A stretch of 64,000 nt of DNA from positions 992,001-1,056,000 of the forward strand of contig CM044858.1 of the NCBI GenBank assembly GCA_024500155.1, written 5' to 3'. Within the stretch, counting starts at the first letter, position 1, and each line of letters opens with the position of its first letter. The DNA is from Chenopodium formosanum (Eukaryota; Streptophyta; Magnoliopsida; Caryophyllales; Amaranthaceae). Positions 23,569-33,628 of the stretch are shown here, in pieces. The position numbers and the translations under genes were made by a program. The notes under the pieces were generated by a model. The model did no database searches, had not been told where the DNA came from, and saw nothing but the letters and a program-made list of their open reading frames with translations.

Positions 23569-24236
23569 TCTATACTGTATGGCTGCTTGATCTAGCTCTA
23601 GAAAAGACTGATAGGTTGTATGCTCCTATGACATTTGTACATATCCGCTGTAACAGAGTTTGACGTATATGTTATACCTCCAAGAATTCCATTGTAAACT
23701 AGTGCATGAGGTCCTTGGCCAGAGGTAATCATACTACTGCAGCTGAGAAGTTATTTATGATCTAAGCTGCACATCCAAGGCCTTAGATTGATGCATAGTC
23801 ATACCTGTATGGCTGCTTTATCAAATTGTTGAAATAAAAAACAAAGTTTATACTTTCCTTTGACTGTTGTAGATTAAATAGCAAAATTGTACTTAATTAC
23901 CCTGCGCAAATAAAGTTTGTCATGTACTATAATTTGTGTAATTTACTCTTTAGATGAAAAAAAAAAAAAAAAACAACAACTAATATTGGTAACAAAATAA
24001 GTTTGTGTAATTTATGTGGTTGATAAACAAAATACGGAGGGTACAAACTATAAATCATGTAGATGTAAAAAAAATAACTAATATTGGTATTAGTGATTTT
24101 TTTTAAACCATTGGAATTAGCAATTTTACTAATAGCGCTACACAATACTAGTAGCGCTGTTACGAGTATATCAAACCAAACGAGGCCATAATAGAAAAGT
24201 GTTACGACCATTAAAAACGCAATTTCTATCTTACTC
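23569..24236. other. 3' flank of nitroreductase gene
   Basis: This holds the 3'UTR and intergenic AT-rich DNA. A short stretch near 23700-23820 (CATGAGGTCCTTGGCC...GATGCATAGTC...TGTATGGCTGCTT) resembles the last exon and its downstream flank (23443-23590). It is probably a decayed local duplication of the gene end. Confidence 0.55.
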
Positions 24237-24893
24237 CTGGAGTACCGTGCACATGGTACTCCAGATTTTATAAATTCATGTTATTTTGATATTAACTTCT
24301 TATTATTTCAGTTTATATATATGTTATTTTTAAACAAATGTATGTTATTTTGCCTTTTTTTCTCAGTCATCTTCCTCCCATACTCTCTCTTCCTCTCTCA
24401 GCTACTCCAACTCAAAATCACACACTTTCTCTTCCCTTCTTCATCCAATTTTCTGGTTTTCCAGAAATCAACCTCTCACTCCCTCTCTTCCTCTCACTAC
24501 TCCAATTCTAAATCACACTTTCTATCTCCTCTTTTCTTCTTCCAATTTTCTGGATTTCTTAGAAATTAATTGATTTGAAGCCATTTAAGGGTTCAAATGT
24601 ATTCATGTCAAGAAATTTAGTACCTCCTGAAGTGTTCGATTCTCTTTAAACTCAAAGCTGCTAATGTTATTTTGATGTAAAACTTATTATTATTTCAATT
24701 TATACACATGTTATTTTTAAATAAGTACTTGTTATTTTGTAAATTAAAAATAGCACGAATGGAGGTTGAAGTAAATAAGTAAATAACATATTGTTGTAAC
24801 AAAATAACACAACATTTAATCAAAATAACACAAAGTGGTAAGCAAAATAACTCAAACATATTTGTAAGGAGTACCATAATCTATTGTACTCCA
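24237..24893. mobile_element. Small TIR element with palindromic ends
   Basis: The left end CCTGGAGTAC..GGTACTCC (24237-24266) and the inverted right end (about 24867-24893) are about 30-bp TIRs, and each also contains an internal palindrome (GGAGTACC/GGTACTCC). Inside, a subterminal segment is directly repeated at about 24279-24350 and 24665-24742 (ATGTTATTTTGAT...TTATTATTTCA). No protein is encoded and no target duplication was recognised. Confidence 0.55.
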
Positions 24894-25182
24894 GGTGTAT
24901 ATAATAATAATTGCATTAAAAAACGACATCATAATGAGAATAGATTGTAAAAACACCAATGAATGCTGATTGTTGATACGGAGCATTATTTAGATCTGAC
25001 GGTTGGTATAATGCGCGTCATTAATCATCTTCCTCCAATGTACTGTCATGATTTCAATTTTTTCCCTCTTTCGAGCTTTTCACTAACGCTGCACCTTTCT
25101 CTCTCCACCATTAAAGCGGATTCCGAGCTCTCCATTAAACTGGCTTCTTAGCTTTCTCTCCTCCATTAATACTGCTTCTGAG

Positions 25183-25880
25183 GTAAGATGTTTTCAAATT
25201 TATAATAATCGAATATTAATTTCACGATCTAGGGTTTTAATTGCACACTATCGTTGATTTAATTGTCCAATTTAGGGTTCTTTCTAGGTGAATTTTTGAA
25301 CAATTTATTATAAATCACTGAGTTCATGAAAGCTTATATCCCGAATTTGTTGCTAGTATTTTCTTAAGCGGAAATGATTTCATGTGATTTTTTAACCCTA
25401 ATTTGAAATTAAGTCAAATTTGGTTGCTAAATGTGTTGCATTTTTAGACTAATCGACCCGAAAATAGCTTTTCAAGCTTGAACCGAGTCTATTCCTATTT
25501 GGGCTTGGTTCGAACCTGAAGATTGAACCCTAAATGCCCATGCCTTGGGCGGCCTTGGATCTATGAATAGGGATTGGAGAAAGAGAATCACTTTATTTTG
25601 GCTTAGATGAATTTTAATGCATTTCAATGATATGATATTCTGGTAAATGCTAATAGGGTATTGTTATAATGCCAGTGTTAGGCATTTCTTGATCACTGTT
25701 AAATATAGTTGATCATCGATTATAAGCCGGTTTTGTATCGACATTGACTTGTCTCCATATGCCAATGGCTGAATTATCAGTGATGAAATGAATTGTCTGG
25801 TCTGTTTTAATGCTTCATTGGATTCAATTTGCCCCTCTATATAATTATGTCTGTGTGAATTGTGCAAATAATTCTTGCAG
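25183..25880 (+). other. 5'UTR intron of the GIL1-like gene
   Basis: Donor TCTGAG|GTAAGATG and acceptor TTCTTGCAG are strong plant splice sites. The preceding exon is a CT-rich leader typical of plant 5'UTRs (about 25060-25182). No coding sequence was seen in the intron. Confidence 0.65.
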
Positions 25881-25934
25881 TTATTGCTCTGGGAGAGCGG
25901 TGTTTGTTTGACCACCTGTTCTTTTGAAGTAGCT

Positions 25935-27203
25935 ATGCTACCCAGTGAAGTGAAGGAAAGTCAACTCCGTGAGAGCAATAGCCAGAAAGTACACCCTCAA
26001 CCAATGGAGGAGGCCATGAATCAAAGTGTCGAAGCTATAGATGCTCTAATATCAAGGATCTTTAATAATATTTCCTCTTTGAAGACAGCTTATATCCAGC
26101 TTCAATCAGCTCATACTCCCTATGATCCTGATAAAATTCAAGTTGCTGATAAACAAGTCATTGCAGAGCTGAAGAATCTATCGGAGCTTAAGCATTTTTA
26201 CAGGGAAAACAATCCCAAACCTATGTGTGTATCTCCTCAAGATTCTCGGTTAGCTGCAGAAATCCAAGAGCAGCAAAGTTTATTGAAGACTTATGAGGTC
26301 ATGGTAAAAAAGTTCCAGTCAGAAATTCAGAACAAAGATTCTGAGATAAATCAGTTGCAGCGTCAGATAGAAGAGGCTACTCAAAAGCGAGAGAAACTCG
26401 AAAAGAATCTCAAGCTTAGGGGATTGTCAACAAGAGATTCAGAGGCTTCTGGAGAGCAAAATGGATTTTTTCCTGTGGATTTAACTCCTGATCTGTTCAT
26501 TTCAACTGTAGAATCTGTATACAAAGCTATCCATGACTTCTCAAAACCATTGATTAACATGATGAAGGCAGCTGGTTGGGACCTTGATGCTGCAGCTCAG
26601 TCGATTGAACCAAGTGTTGTTTATGCAAAGAGATCTCACAAGAAATATGCATTTGAATCCTGTATATGCCAAAGAATGTTCTTAGGATTTCAACAGGAAA
26701 GCTTCACAGAGAAACCTGAAGATCTTTCAGTTAACAGAGAGAGTTTCTTTCACCAATACCTTGCTTTAAGAGAAATGGACCCCTTAGATGCTCTGGGTCA
26801 AAATCCTGATTCCATTTTTGGTAAATTCTGCAGGAGCAAGTATCTAATATTGGTACACCCCAAAATGGAGGCCTCCTTCTTTGGTAATCTGGATCAGCGG
26901 AACTATGTGATGGGGGGTGGACATCCTCGCACCCCTTTCTACCAGGCCTTCTTAAAACTGGCGAAATCAATCTGGCTCTTGCATAGACTTGCACATTCTT
27001 TTGATCCGAGTGTCAAGGTATTTCAAGTCAACAAGGGAACAGAGTTCTCTGAGGTTTACATGGAAAGTGTAGTAAAAAACCTGGTACTTGATGAAAGCGA
27101 GCAAAAACCAAAGGCAGGGTTGATGGTTATGCCCGGCTTTTGGATTGGTGGCATAGTAATTCAAAGTAAAGTTTACTTAACAGGCATGAAAGTGGCTGAG
27201 TGA
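25935..27203 (+). CDS. GIL1-like DUF641 protein
   Basis: This is a plant-specific DUF641 family protein of 422 aa, related to GRAVITROPIC IN THE LIGHT 1 and IRK-interacting protein. Members act in light-modulated gravitropism and receptor-kinase signalling; the biochemical activity is unknown. The N-terminal DUF641 segment spans roughly residues 25-165 (AIDALISRIFNNISSLKTAY) and ends in a coiled coil at about 105-163 (EIQEQQSLLKTYEVMVKKFQ). The C-terminal GIL1/IRKI segment contains the conserved block KKYAFESCICQRMFLGF and ends near MPGFWIGG. The coding region is a single exon. A 5'UTR intron is likely: donor after 25182 (GAG|GTAAG) and acceptor at 25880 (TTGCAG), with the ATG 54 nt into the exon. 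Subfamily assignment within DUF641 proteins is not certain. Confidence 0.88.
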   Translation: MLPSEVKESQLRESNSQKVHPQPMEEAMNQSVEAIDALISRIFNNISSLKTAYIQLQSAHTPYDPDKIQVADKQVIAELKNLSELKHFYRENNPKPMCVSPQDSRLAAEIQEQQSLLKTYEVMVKKFQSEIQNKDSEINQLQRQIEEATQKREKLEKNLKLRGLSTRDSEASGEQNGFFPVDLTPDLFISTVESVYKAIHDFSKPLINMMKAAGWDLDAAAQSIEPSVVYAKRSHKKYAFESCICQRMFLGFQQESFTEKPEDLSVNRESFFHQYLALREMDPLDALGQNPDSIFGKFCRSKYLILVHPKMEASFFGNLDQRNYVMGGGHPRTPFYQAFLKLAKSIWLLHRLAHSFDPSVKVFQVNKGTEFSEVYMESVVKNLVLDESEQKPKAGLMVMPGFWIGGIVIQSKVYLTGMKVAE

Positions 27204-28714
27204 GTCTCTTTTCTTTGAAGGTTTGATCACAATCTCATTGTGCTATTCAATATGTAATTTAATGTCGTTAATTTTACTGTATGTTTAAGTGTATCCTTGT
27301 AGTTGCTGGTTGCTCTATTTGTAGTGCCTCTTTGTTAAGTGTGTTACTCCAATTTGTAGTTGTATGAATAGAGTAATTGTATTCTAATGTGCTTATTGTT
27401 CGGAGGCCTCAAGTCCTCAAGGGCTAGTGGCATATTGGTGTCCCAATTGCTTTGTTGAATCTACATCTTCATGCTTATCCTATAGTGTAATGCTTATTGC
27501 GTAAGGCAATTTTGGTGCAAAATTTGTGCACCTGGTGGTCCTCGAATTATAGCATATGATGATCAGTGCATACCTTTTCTTAGTATGTTGATACCTTGTG
27601 ACTTACGTTTGAATGATTTGAATTATTCTTTTCCTGTTATGACATATTTGCCCCTCCTTGCATTGCACCCACAAAAAAACCTTTCCCCTGTCATCTTCTT
27701 TCTTTTAAATCAATGATCCTGAATTTCTGAACTTACAAAACTGGTTTCTTTAGGCTGGTTTCTGTCCACTGTGGAAAGACTCAGATTTCTTTTTTTTGTT
27801 TTGTTTTATTTTGTTTTTGGTTAGAGTAAGGCCAGTGAAGTGCAGAAACATTTTACGGTTCAATCCATAATTTTTTTTTTCTTCAGAGGGGTGAGGGGTG
27901 GAAGGCTAAGCAAAGCTCTCAGGAGGGGGTGAGAGGGGGTGAGAGCCTGAGAGGGGGAGGGGGAAGCGTAAGGGTAAGGGTAAAGGACTAAAGGTCAGGG
28001 ATTCCTCACCCTCAAAGAATCTTCCTTTAGGCGGCTAAACCTAGTTTGATATGCTGAGGCTCAGATTGGTTATAAGGAATTGTATAATGTATGTAAACTG
28101 AAGAATTTGGTGATAAGGACTGTAATGATAAGAAAACCGATGCATGTGTACTTCATATTCTTTCTATCTTGGATCTTTCTTTCCTTGCCTTCTACGGAGT
28201 AATTATGGAGTACTGGAACTATCATTTGTTCGTAGCAATTTAAGCTACTATGATTAGTTATTAGTTACCCTCTGCCTTAAATTATTATTCCTAATATTTT
28301 TACTACTGGTTTATTGTTACTCGTATGTAATTCTTACATACCCTAATGGCACATGACCGAAAGACCCCATTCTTTATACTTTGGTTATTATCAAACTCCC
28401 TTGAGTAGGTTAAAAGAGAGGAATTACTTAAATTAACATTAAACGAGTGACACCTAAAACACCCTTAAAAAAAATTGGAAGTTGTATCAGATATTGGGAC
28501 ACTGACCCTTATTATATGGGGTGCATTGAGTAATATTGATCTCATTGACTAGTCCCTCTTGTTCCCAGTAGCACGTGCATATACCAGTATCTGCTAGTGC
28601 AAGCTGAAGCACATGCTTGCATTGCTTACACCTGATGTTGCCTTCCATGTATCTGGTTGTGTATTTTGGTTAGTTGCTAGAAACTTCTTTAATTTAATTA
28701 TTTGCCTTACTGCC
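27204..28714. other. 3' flank of the GIL1-like gene with a G-rich tract
   Basis: No gene is seen. The segment 27886-27966 is strikingly purine-rich, with many G4-5 runs on the plus strand (AGGAGGGGGTGAGAGGGGGTG), in otherwise AT-rich DNA. It is followed by a GGGTAA-rich piece. Confidence 0.6.
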
Positions 28715-28890
28715 ACCAAGCTTTGGCATGGTCTAGTGGTGCAAACTCCTTGCTTCATTCAATCTTGTTGTCGTAAGTTTGAATCCCCGGATGGGTTAGC
28801 GTATGAGAGGAGTTTACCTTAGTTCGCAAAATGGACTGATTTTGTGATTTTTATACTATTTACTTCAAATTTCTTTTGATAAGGTTATTA
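28715..28890 (+). mobile_element. Candidate tRNA-derived SINE
   Basis: A pol III A-box-like word TGGTCTAGTGGT (28729-28740) and a B-box-like word AGTTTGAATCC (28776-28786) lie about 35 bp apart, as in a tRNA-related SINE head. They are followed by an unrelated tail of about 100 bp. The region does not fold into a complete tRNA with a recognisable acceptor stem. Ends are not defined by clear target duplications. Confidence 0.5.
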
Positions 28891-29301
28891 CGAGTCCATC
28901 CTGTTAAAATGAGGTCGGGAAAGAAAGATGAAGAGGAAAGAAAATAAGGTGCTTGTTTGAATGTTTGTTAGTAACATATGTATACAGTAAATACAATACT
29001 TCGTAGTCTGAAGTAGTGCTTCTGTTGGCTAATAATTTTCATCTTGATTTTTTATTTATTTATTTAATTTTTTTTAATTTTATTTTTAATAATAAGTAGT
29101 TGACAGACAGATGGAAGTAGATGCAAGCTTGGTGGTTTATGTGGGAGTAATTATTCATGCTACTGGTCTTAATTTCTTAATCTTGCTAGCATTTTGGTAG
29201 TTTTATGAGATACAATGGATATACTTAACACCTTTGCTTGTATCTAAAGTGATTGTCACAACTATTTGAAGGTGATATATGTATGTGAATTAATAAGAAG
29301 G

Positions 29302-29335
<34 letters not shown>

Positions 29336-29976
29336 TTCCTCCTATTTAGATAAGACCCAAATTCTATTAAAATTCTTTATAGATAAGACCCATTTTTTTG
29401 GTAGATGAGGCCCAAATTTTTATTTAAAGTTTGGCATCTACATCGATTTATGATTATATATGGACACTTGCTTAATATATACTCCCCTTTCGTTTTCATA
29501 AAGAGGTTTTCTAATGTAATGCTGTACAGGATAGTTTTCCTAACTTTGAGCTGGTTTTTAATCTTTTTTCATACAATAATTAAATTATTAGCATGTTTTG
29601 TTACTATTGAGAAACCCTAGATTTAACATCTCAATTTCTTATGCATTATTATGTACATAACCATATTATTAACTTATTTTTCTTCCAAGGCATCTTGCCC
29701 ACCAGATTTTATAGATTTGTATACCTTGACATTTTATATTAAATGAATATAAAATTATATAGAATTAGAGAGATCTATTACAGATCTTTCTAGGTCTCCC
29801 TCTTAGAAACAAGGTTCATATAAATAATTAGTAAAAGATCCATCTCGTAAGTATCATATATAGTGCTTTGACCTTAAGCTAAGCTCAATTTGCACTTAAT
29901 TATGCACATGGGATTAGCTTCAACATTTGACCCTTAACTAAAGCTGGCATATAATTAAGACACTAATTTTCTCTTC
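28891..29976. other. Intergenic DNA upstream of the PMEI-like gene
   Basis: The DNA is AT-rich with T/A simple repeats, for example TTTATTTATTTATTTA at about 29308. No coding frame was recognised. The last few hundred bases are the likely promoter of the gene at 30089. Confidence 0.6.
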
Positions 29977-29984
29977 TATATATA
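29977..29984 (+). promoter_or_regulatory. TATA box of the PMEI-like gene
   Basis: TATATATA in the context CTTCTATATATACACC lies 112 bp upstream of the ATG at 30089. The leader between them is CT/CA-rich (ACCCTCTCAAACACCACCTC), as in many plant 5'UTRs. Confidence 0.7.
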
Positions 29985-30088
29985 CACCTTCTCACCCTTC
30001 CAATACCCTCTCAAACACCACCTCTCAAACCATCTATTCATTCTAACATCTTCAAATACTTCATAAGAAATATCACCATATCTACCTA

Positions 30089-30715
30089 ATGGCAAGATAC
30101 ACCATTCCCATCTTGTTGGTATCGATTTCTCTCCTCCTCTTCACTAGCAATGTTATGAGTTGTCGTCGGTGTTCTAGGGCTAGAGCCTTCACTATCATGT
30201 CATGTAGTGCCACTAGCTTCCCCAAAGTATGTGAAGAATCCCTAGCAAAATTTGTTAACTCAACCGACCTTGGCCATCTACAACTAGCTCAGATCGCATT
30301 AAGGGTTAGTATAACCGAGGCAAAATTTACAAGATCCTACTTGACCAAGTTGGCTAGTAGGCTTGAAATAGCCCATTTGGAAGAGGCTCAAGCCATAGGG
30401 GATTGCATAGACCAAATTAATGATAGTGTTGCCCAACTTAGGTTATCATTAAAAGAGCTCCGAAAATGTACCAATAAAGTTGGTGTTGATGATTTTATGT
30501 GGTATATGAGTAACGTCGAGACTTGGGCTAGTACTGCCCTTACCGATCAAATTAATTGTGCCGCGACTTTTGAAGACAATGTTCATGGGAAGATTGTAAG
30601 GAATATGGTTAAGGCAAAGGTTGAAGGTGTTACTAAAGTTACAAGTAATGCTTTGGCTTTGGTTAATCGCTATGTTACAAGACATCGTTTCTCTCGTAGC
30701 ACTCGTCGTCCTTAA
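30089..30715 (+). CDS. PMEI / invertase-inhibitor-like secreted protein
   Basis: This intronless 208-aa protein has a plant invertase/pectin methylesterase inhibitor domain. A signal peptide (residues 1 to about 24, hydrophobic core IPILLVSISLLLF) sends it to the cell wall. The mature part is the four-helix PMEI fold. The paired cysteines of the N-terminal hairpin are C39 and C48 (CSATSFPKVC), and C106 with C157 fits the second disulfide (DCIDQINDS; TALTDQINCAATFED). There are extra cysteines at 25, 28 and 127. Members inhibit pectin methylesterases or acid invertases one-to-one; which one cannot be told from sequence. The C-terminus is unusually basic (RHRFSRSTRRP). Expression is presumably from the TATA box at 29977. 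The retrotransposon begins only 365 bp downstream. Confidence 0.9.
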   Translation: MARYTIPILLVSISLLLFTSNVMSCRRCSRARAFTIMSCSATSFPKVCEESLAKFVNSTDLGHLQLAQIALRVSITEAKFTRSYLTKLASRLEIAHLEEAQAIGDCIDQINDSVAQLRLSLKELRKCTNKVGVDDFMWYMSNVETWASTALTDQINCAATFEDNVHGKIVRNMVKAKVEGVTKVTSNALALVNRYVTRHRFSRSTRRP

Positions 30716-31075
30716 TTAAGAAGGATGTTTTTGTGATGATCATATTGTTTGCATTGCTAAATGTTTGATTAATTACTAAATTAGTCTTATAAATACTAAG
30801 TAATTATTATTTCATGAATTTTTAGCTGTATTTTTTATTTTCTGGATCCACAAGTGCTTTGTTTGTTGTCTTTACTACAAAGTTTACGCGACATACAAAG
30901 AAAGATGTATAATAATGGAAAGATTGTAATTATTGATAATATTAGCAAAGTTTTGTAATAATAATGATACTATGTTAGACCCCGTGCCATGCAAAGAAAT
31001 TTTTAATAACTAATTTTAAATTAACATTGTATAAATAAATTTACATATGTGAATATTATGATGGATTATAAAATA
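30716..31075. other. 3' flank of PMEI-like gene up to the retrotransposon
   Basis: An AT-rich 3'UTR and intergenic segment of 360 bp, with no further gene seen. Confidence 0.6.
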
Positions 31076-31080
31076 GCCTA
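31076..31080. repeat. Target-site duplication, left
   Basis: GCCTA immediately precedes the left LTR and is repeated exactly at 43030-43034 after the right LTR. A 5-bp duplication is the expected length for Ty3/Gypsy integrases. Confidence 0.95.
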
Positions 31081-31490
31081 TGTTTCGGGTGAAAACAATG
31101 GGACCTTGCCGAAGGTCCAGTGAAATGGTGAAGACTGGGTTCGGTCCAAGTGATGTTGGGCCGAGGATTTCCTGCACAGCAAACACACGTAAACTAGCCT
31201 CGAGGGTGTTGCCGAGGAAGGCCCCTCCGATGCTAAAGTCAGTACAATGTATAGAGAGAAAGCTATGCAAGAGAATTAATTGCTTGAGGCTTTGTGTGAA
31301 TGAATGTACAAATGTAATATTGATGGCTTTTATACCTTGGCATATATGGGAGAAGTGGGCCTTGGCCCAATTGACTTGCCTTGTGGACTGATCTTGACTT
31401 TAGCATGATTGGAGAGTTAAACCTTGACCTTGGGCTTTTAATTGGATCAATTAATGACTAGGCCCAATTAGAATAAATTGGACCCAAACA
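31081..31490 (-). repeat. Left LTR (3' LTR of the element)
   Basis: 410 bp, from TGTTTCGGGTGAAAACAATG to GGACCCAAACA. It aligns without gaps to the LTR at 42620-43029. Confidence 0.97.
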
Positions 31491-31504
31491 ACTTGCCCCC
31501 CAGA
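31491..31504 (-). other. Polypurine tract next to the 3' LTR
   Basis: On the minus strand the sequence abutting the left LTR reads TCTGGGGGGCAAGT. This G-rich purine block is in the position where plus-strand DNA synthesis is primed. Confidence 0.75.
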
Positions 31505-31751
31505 CCCGATTTGGAAGTATGACGGGTCGGGTTTAATTAACCAGAAAAAGGAGGGAAGTAAATGATTTAATTAACCCAAAAAGTTTGAATTTAAACCGCA
31601 ATTAATGAAATAACGGCGGCTGGATGGATAATTTATGGAAGTTGGACGGATAATGGGTGGTTAAACAAGAGGAAATGTGTTTAACGGTTACTTAGTGAGG
31701 TATTTAAGAGAAATTAAAGGCGCGGACTCCCAGAATTCCCATTTCTGGAAA

Positions 31752-31757
31752 TATAAG
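31752..31757 (+). promoter_or_regulatory. Candidate TATA box for the antisense passenger gene
   Basis: TATAAG in the context GGAAATATAAGCAAGAG is followed by a CT-rich leader (CCTCTCTCTCCTCACTTCTT) and then the ATG at 32007. This would let the antisense gene be transcribed from within the element rather than from an LTR. Support is positional only. Confidence 0.4.
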
Positions 31758-32006
31758 CAAGAGAACCGCCCTCTCTCTCCTCACTTCTTCACAAACACGA
31801 ACTCCGACTTGTGCAAAACCCTTGAATCCGCATCAAAACTTCCTTGAATCCCCGAGAATCAAGCTTAGAAACTGAAATTCGTCATTCCGAACTCATAGAT
31901 CGGCAAATTCCGCTTCAAAATAAGGTAATTTCCTTTGATTTTTGTTTGATTTTCTTCGAATTCGAACTCTTTCCCCTTTTTTCGACTTTTTCTTTGAAAC
32001 TCAACA

Positions 32007-33568
32007 ATGGTGAGAGGAGTTAGAGGTAGGGCCCGTGCTCCAAGAAGGGCAAGGCAATTCCCCAATCCCAGGAACAGGACTGGGACCTGAAACGGGCAAA
32101 GAGTGGGGTCTGACCCTGCTGAAGGAATTAGGGCGACCCCAATTTCATCGGCGCCTCCTGAAGGAACGGAGGAGCCGAGCGCTTCTGGGCGGGACGAAGA
32201 AGTTCCCGCCTATCTTTGGGATGTTCTTCCTGGATATTAGGAGTGGGAGGACGCTGAAGTAGCCTCAGCCATGATAAAGAACTGCCCCTACCCTTGGTGG
32301 GTAAAGCATGCCGATGTGTACCGGTTTTCTGAGCAAATAGAGCTGCACTATGGCATAATGGAAGCCGATGGATATTGGGGTAGAATGCCCGTTGCATCTG
32401 ATAGAATCCATCGTCCACCCCCGGGGTACGTGGGGGTGTACACAAGACAACTTCAGTATGGGCTGAGGTTTCCTCTGGACATATTTGTCCGAGACTTGCT
32501 GATCCACTACAGGGTCTCCCTGTGCCAGCTAACTCCTGTCAGCATCCGAAGGGTGATGACGTATTTGTGGGTCTGCAAGTTTTTCAGATATGTGCCGAAC
32601 CTCCATTGCTTCAAAAAGCTTCATCGGCTAGTGCCAAACACTCAAAGTGGGCACGGAGATCACGGTCCCGGGTGGTACCGAATTGAGTCTCGGCCCCAGT
32701 ATTTAACAATGTGGCCGAATGACTCCTCAGACAAGGAATGAAGGGGTCAATGGATCTGGGTTAGGGCGCCCACAGATCCTAACCACCCTTACGTCTTCAG
32801 CGCTCCCAGGTATCTATCTGAGCCTGACCCTGAAATGGGAAGCCTGGGCCCTCCCGAAGATAGAGGCCCGGATCCGCACCTTAACCAGCAAAATATTTTC
32901 GACCGAGAGCTGAACCCTGGGGGCGCTGCAGGCTGAATGAAGTATATCCCGGAGACTTGGCTCCCGGATAACCACTATATTTTCCAAGAGCACATGCTAG
33001 CAGCTGTCGGCCTCAGCCGAAAGTTCAGGGATGGTAAGTTTCTTCGGCTGGGGCCGAGGCCTTTATTATTTATTCTTAGCAAGAATTTTTGTTTTGCACT
33101 TTCCTGCTGGGCCGATCCAACATTTTTTATTTTGCCGAACTGATCTTTGCTCCTCTTTTCTTATACTCAGAGCGAAACGAGACTAACGTTGGCATCGACT
33201 ACAATCGTCTCGGCGTCACCCAAGAGAGAGTTATCGTCGATCGGGCCCCCTATATCACCGATTCGAAGCACAGGGAGGTCCATCTAGATCACTCCCATCT
33301 CCAAATCGAGGCTGTTACCCTGTATCAGAGGCAGAAGCCTTGGTGGAAGAAGAGAGATCCTTGGCTTCAACTGCTAGCTGAGGAACTTGAAGCTGCCCGT
33401 ACAGCCGAGGAGGTTGCACGGGCTATTGAAGCTTGTGAAGGAGGAGAAGGGTCCTCCAGGGCTGCTGAAGGAGAAGCAGCAGCAAGGGCAGCTGAAGAAG
33501 AAGACGAGGCTTTGCTGAAGACCTCGGTGAGTTATACTTAGCTTTTCAGCTTCAAAATTTTTCTTTCT

Positions 33569-33628
<60 letters not shown>

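Noticed and set aside
28715..28800. Genuine tRNA gene
   Set aside because: A- and B-box words are present, but no complementary acceptor, D or anticodon stems were found.
32128..32507. Minus-strand frames of 80-105 codons opposite the passenger gene
   Set aside because: Shadows of the plus-strand frame, which carries the conserved segment and splice sites.
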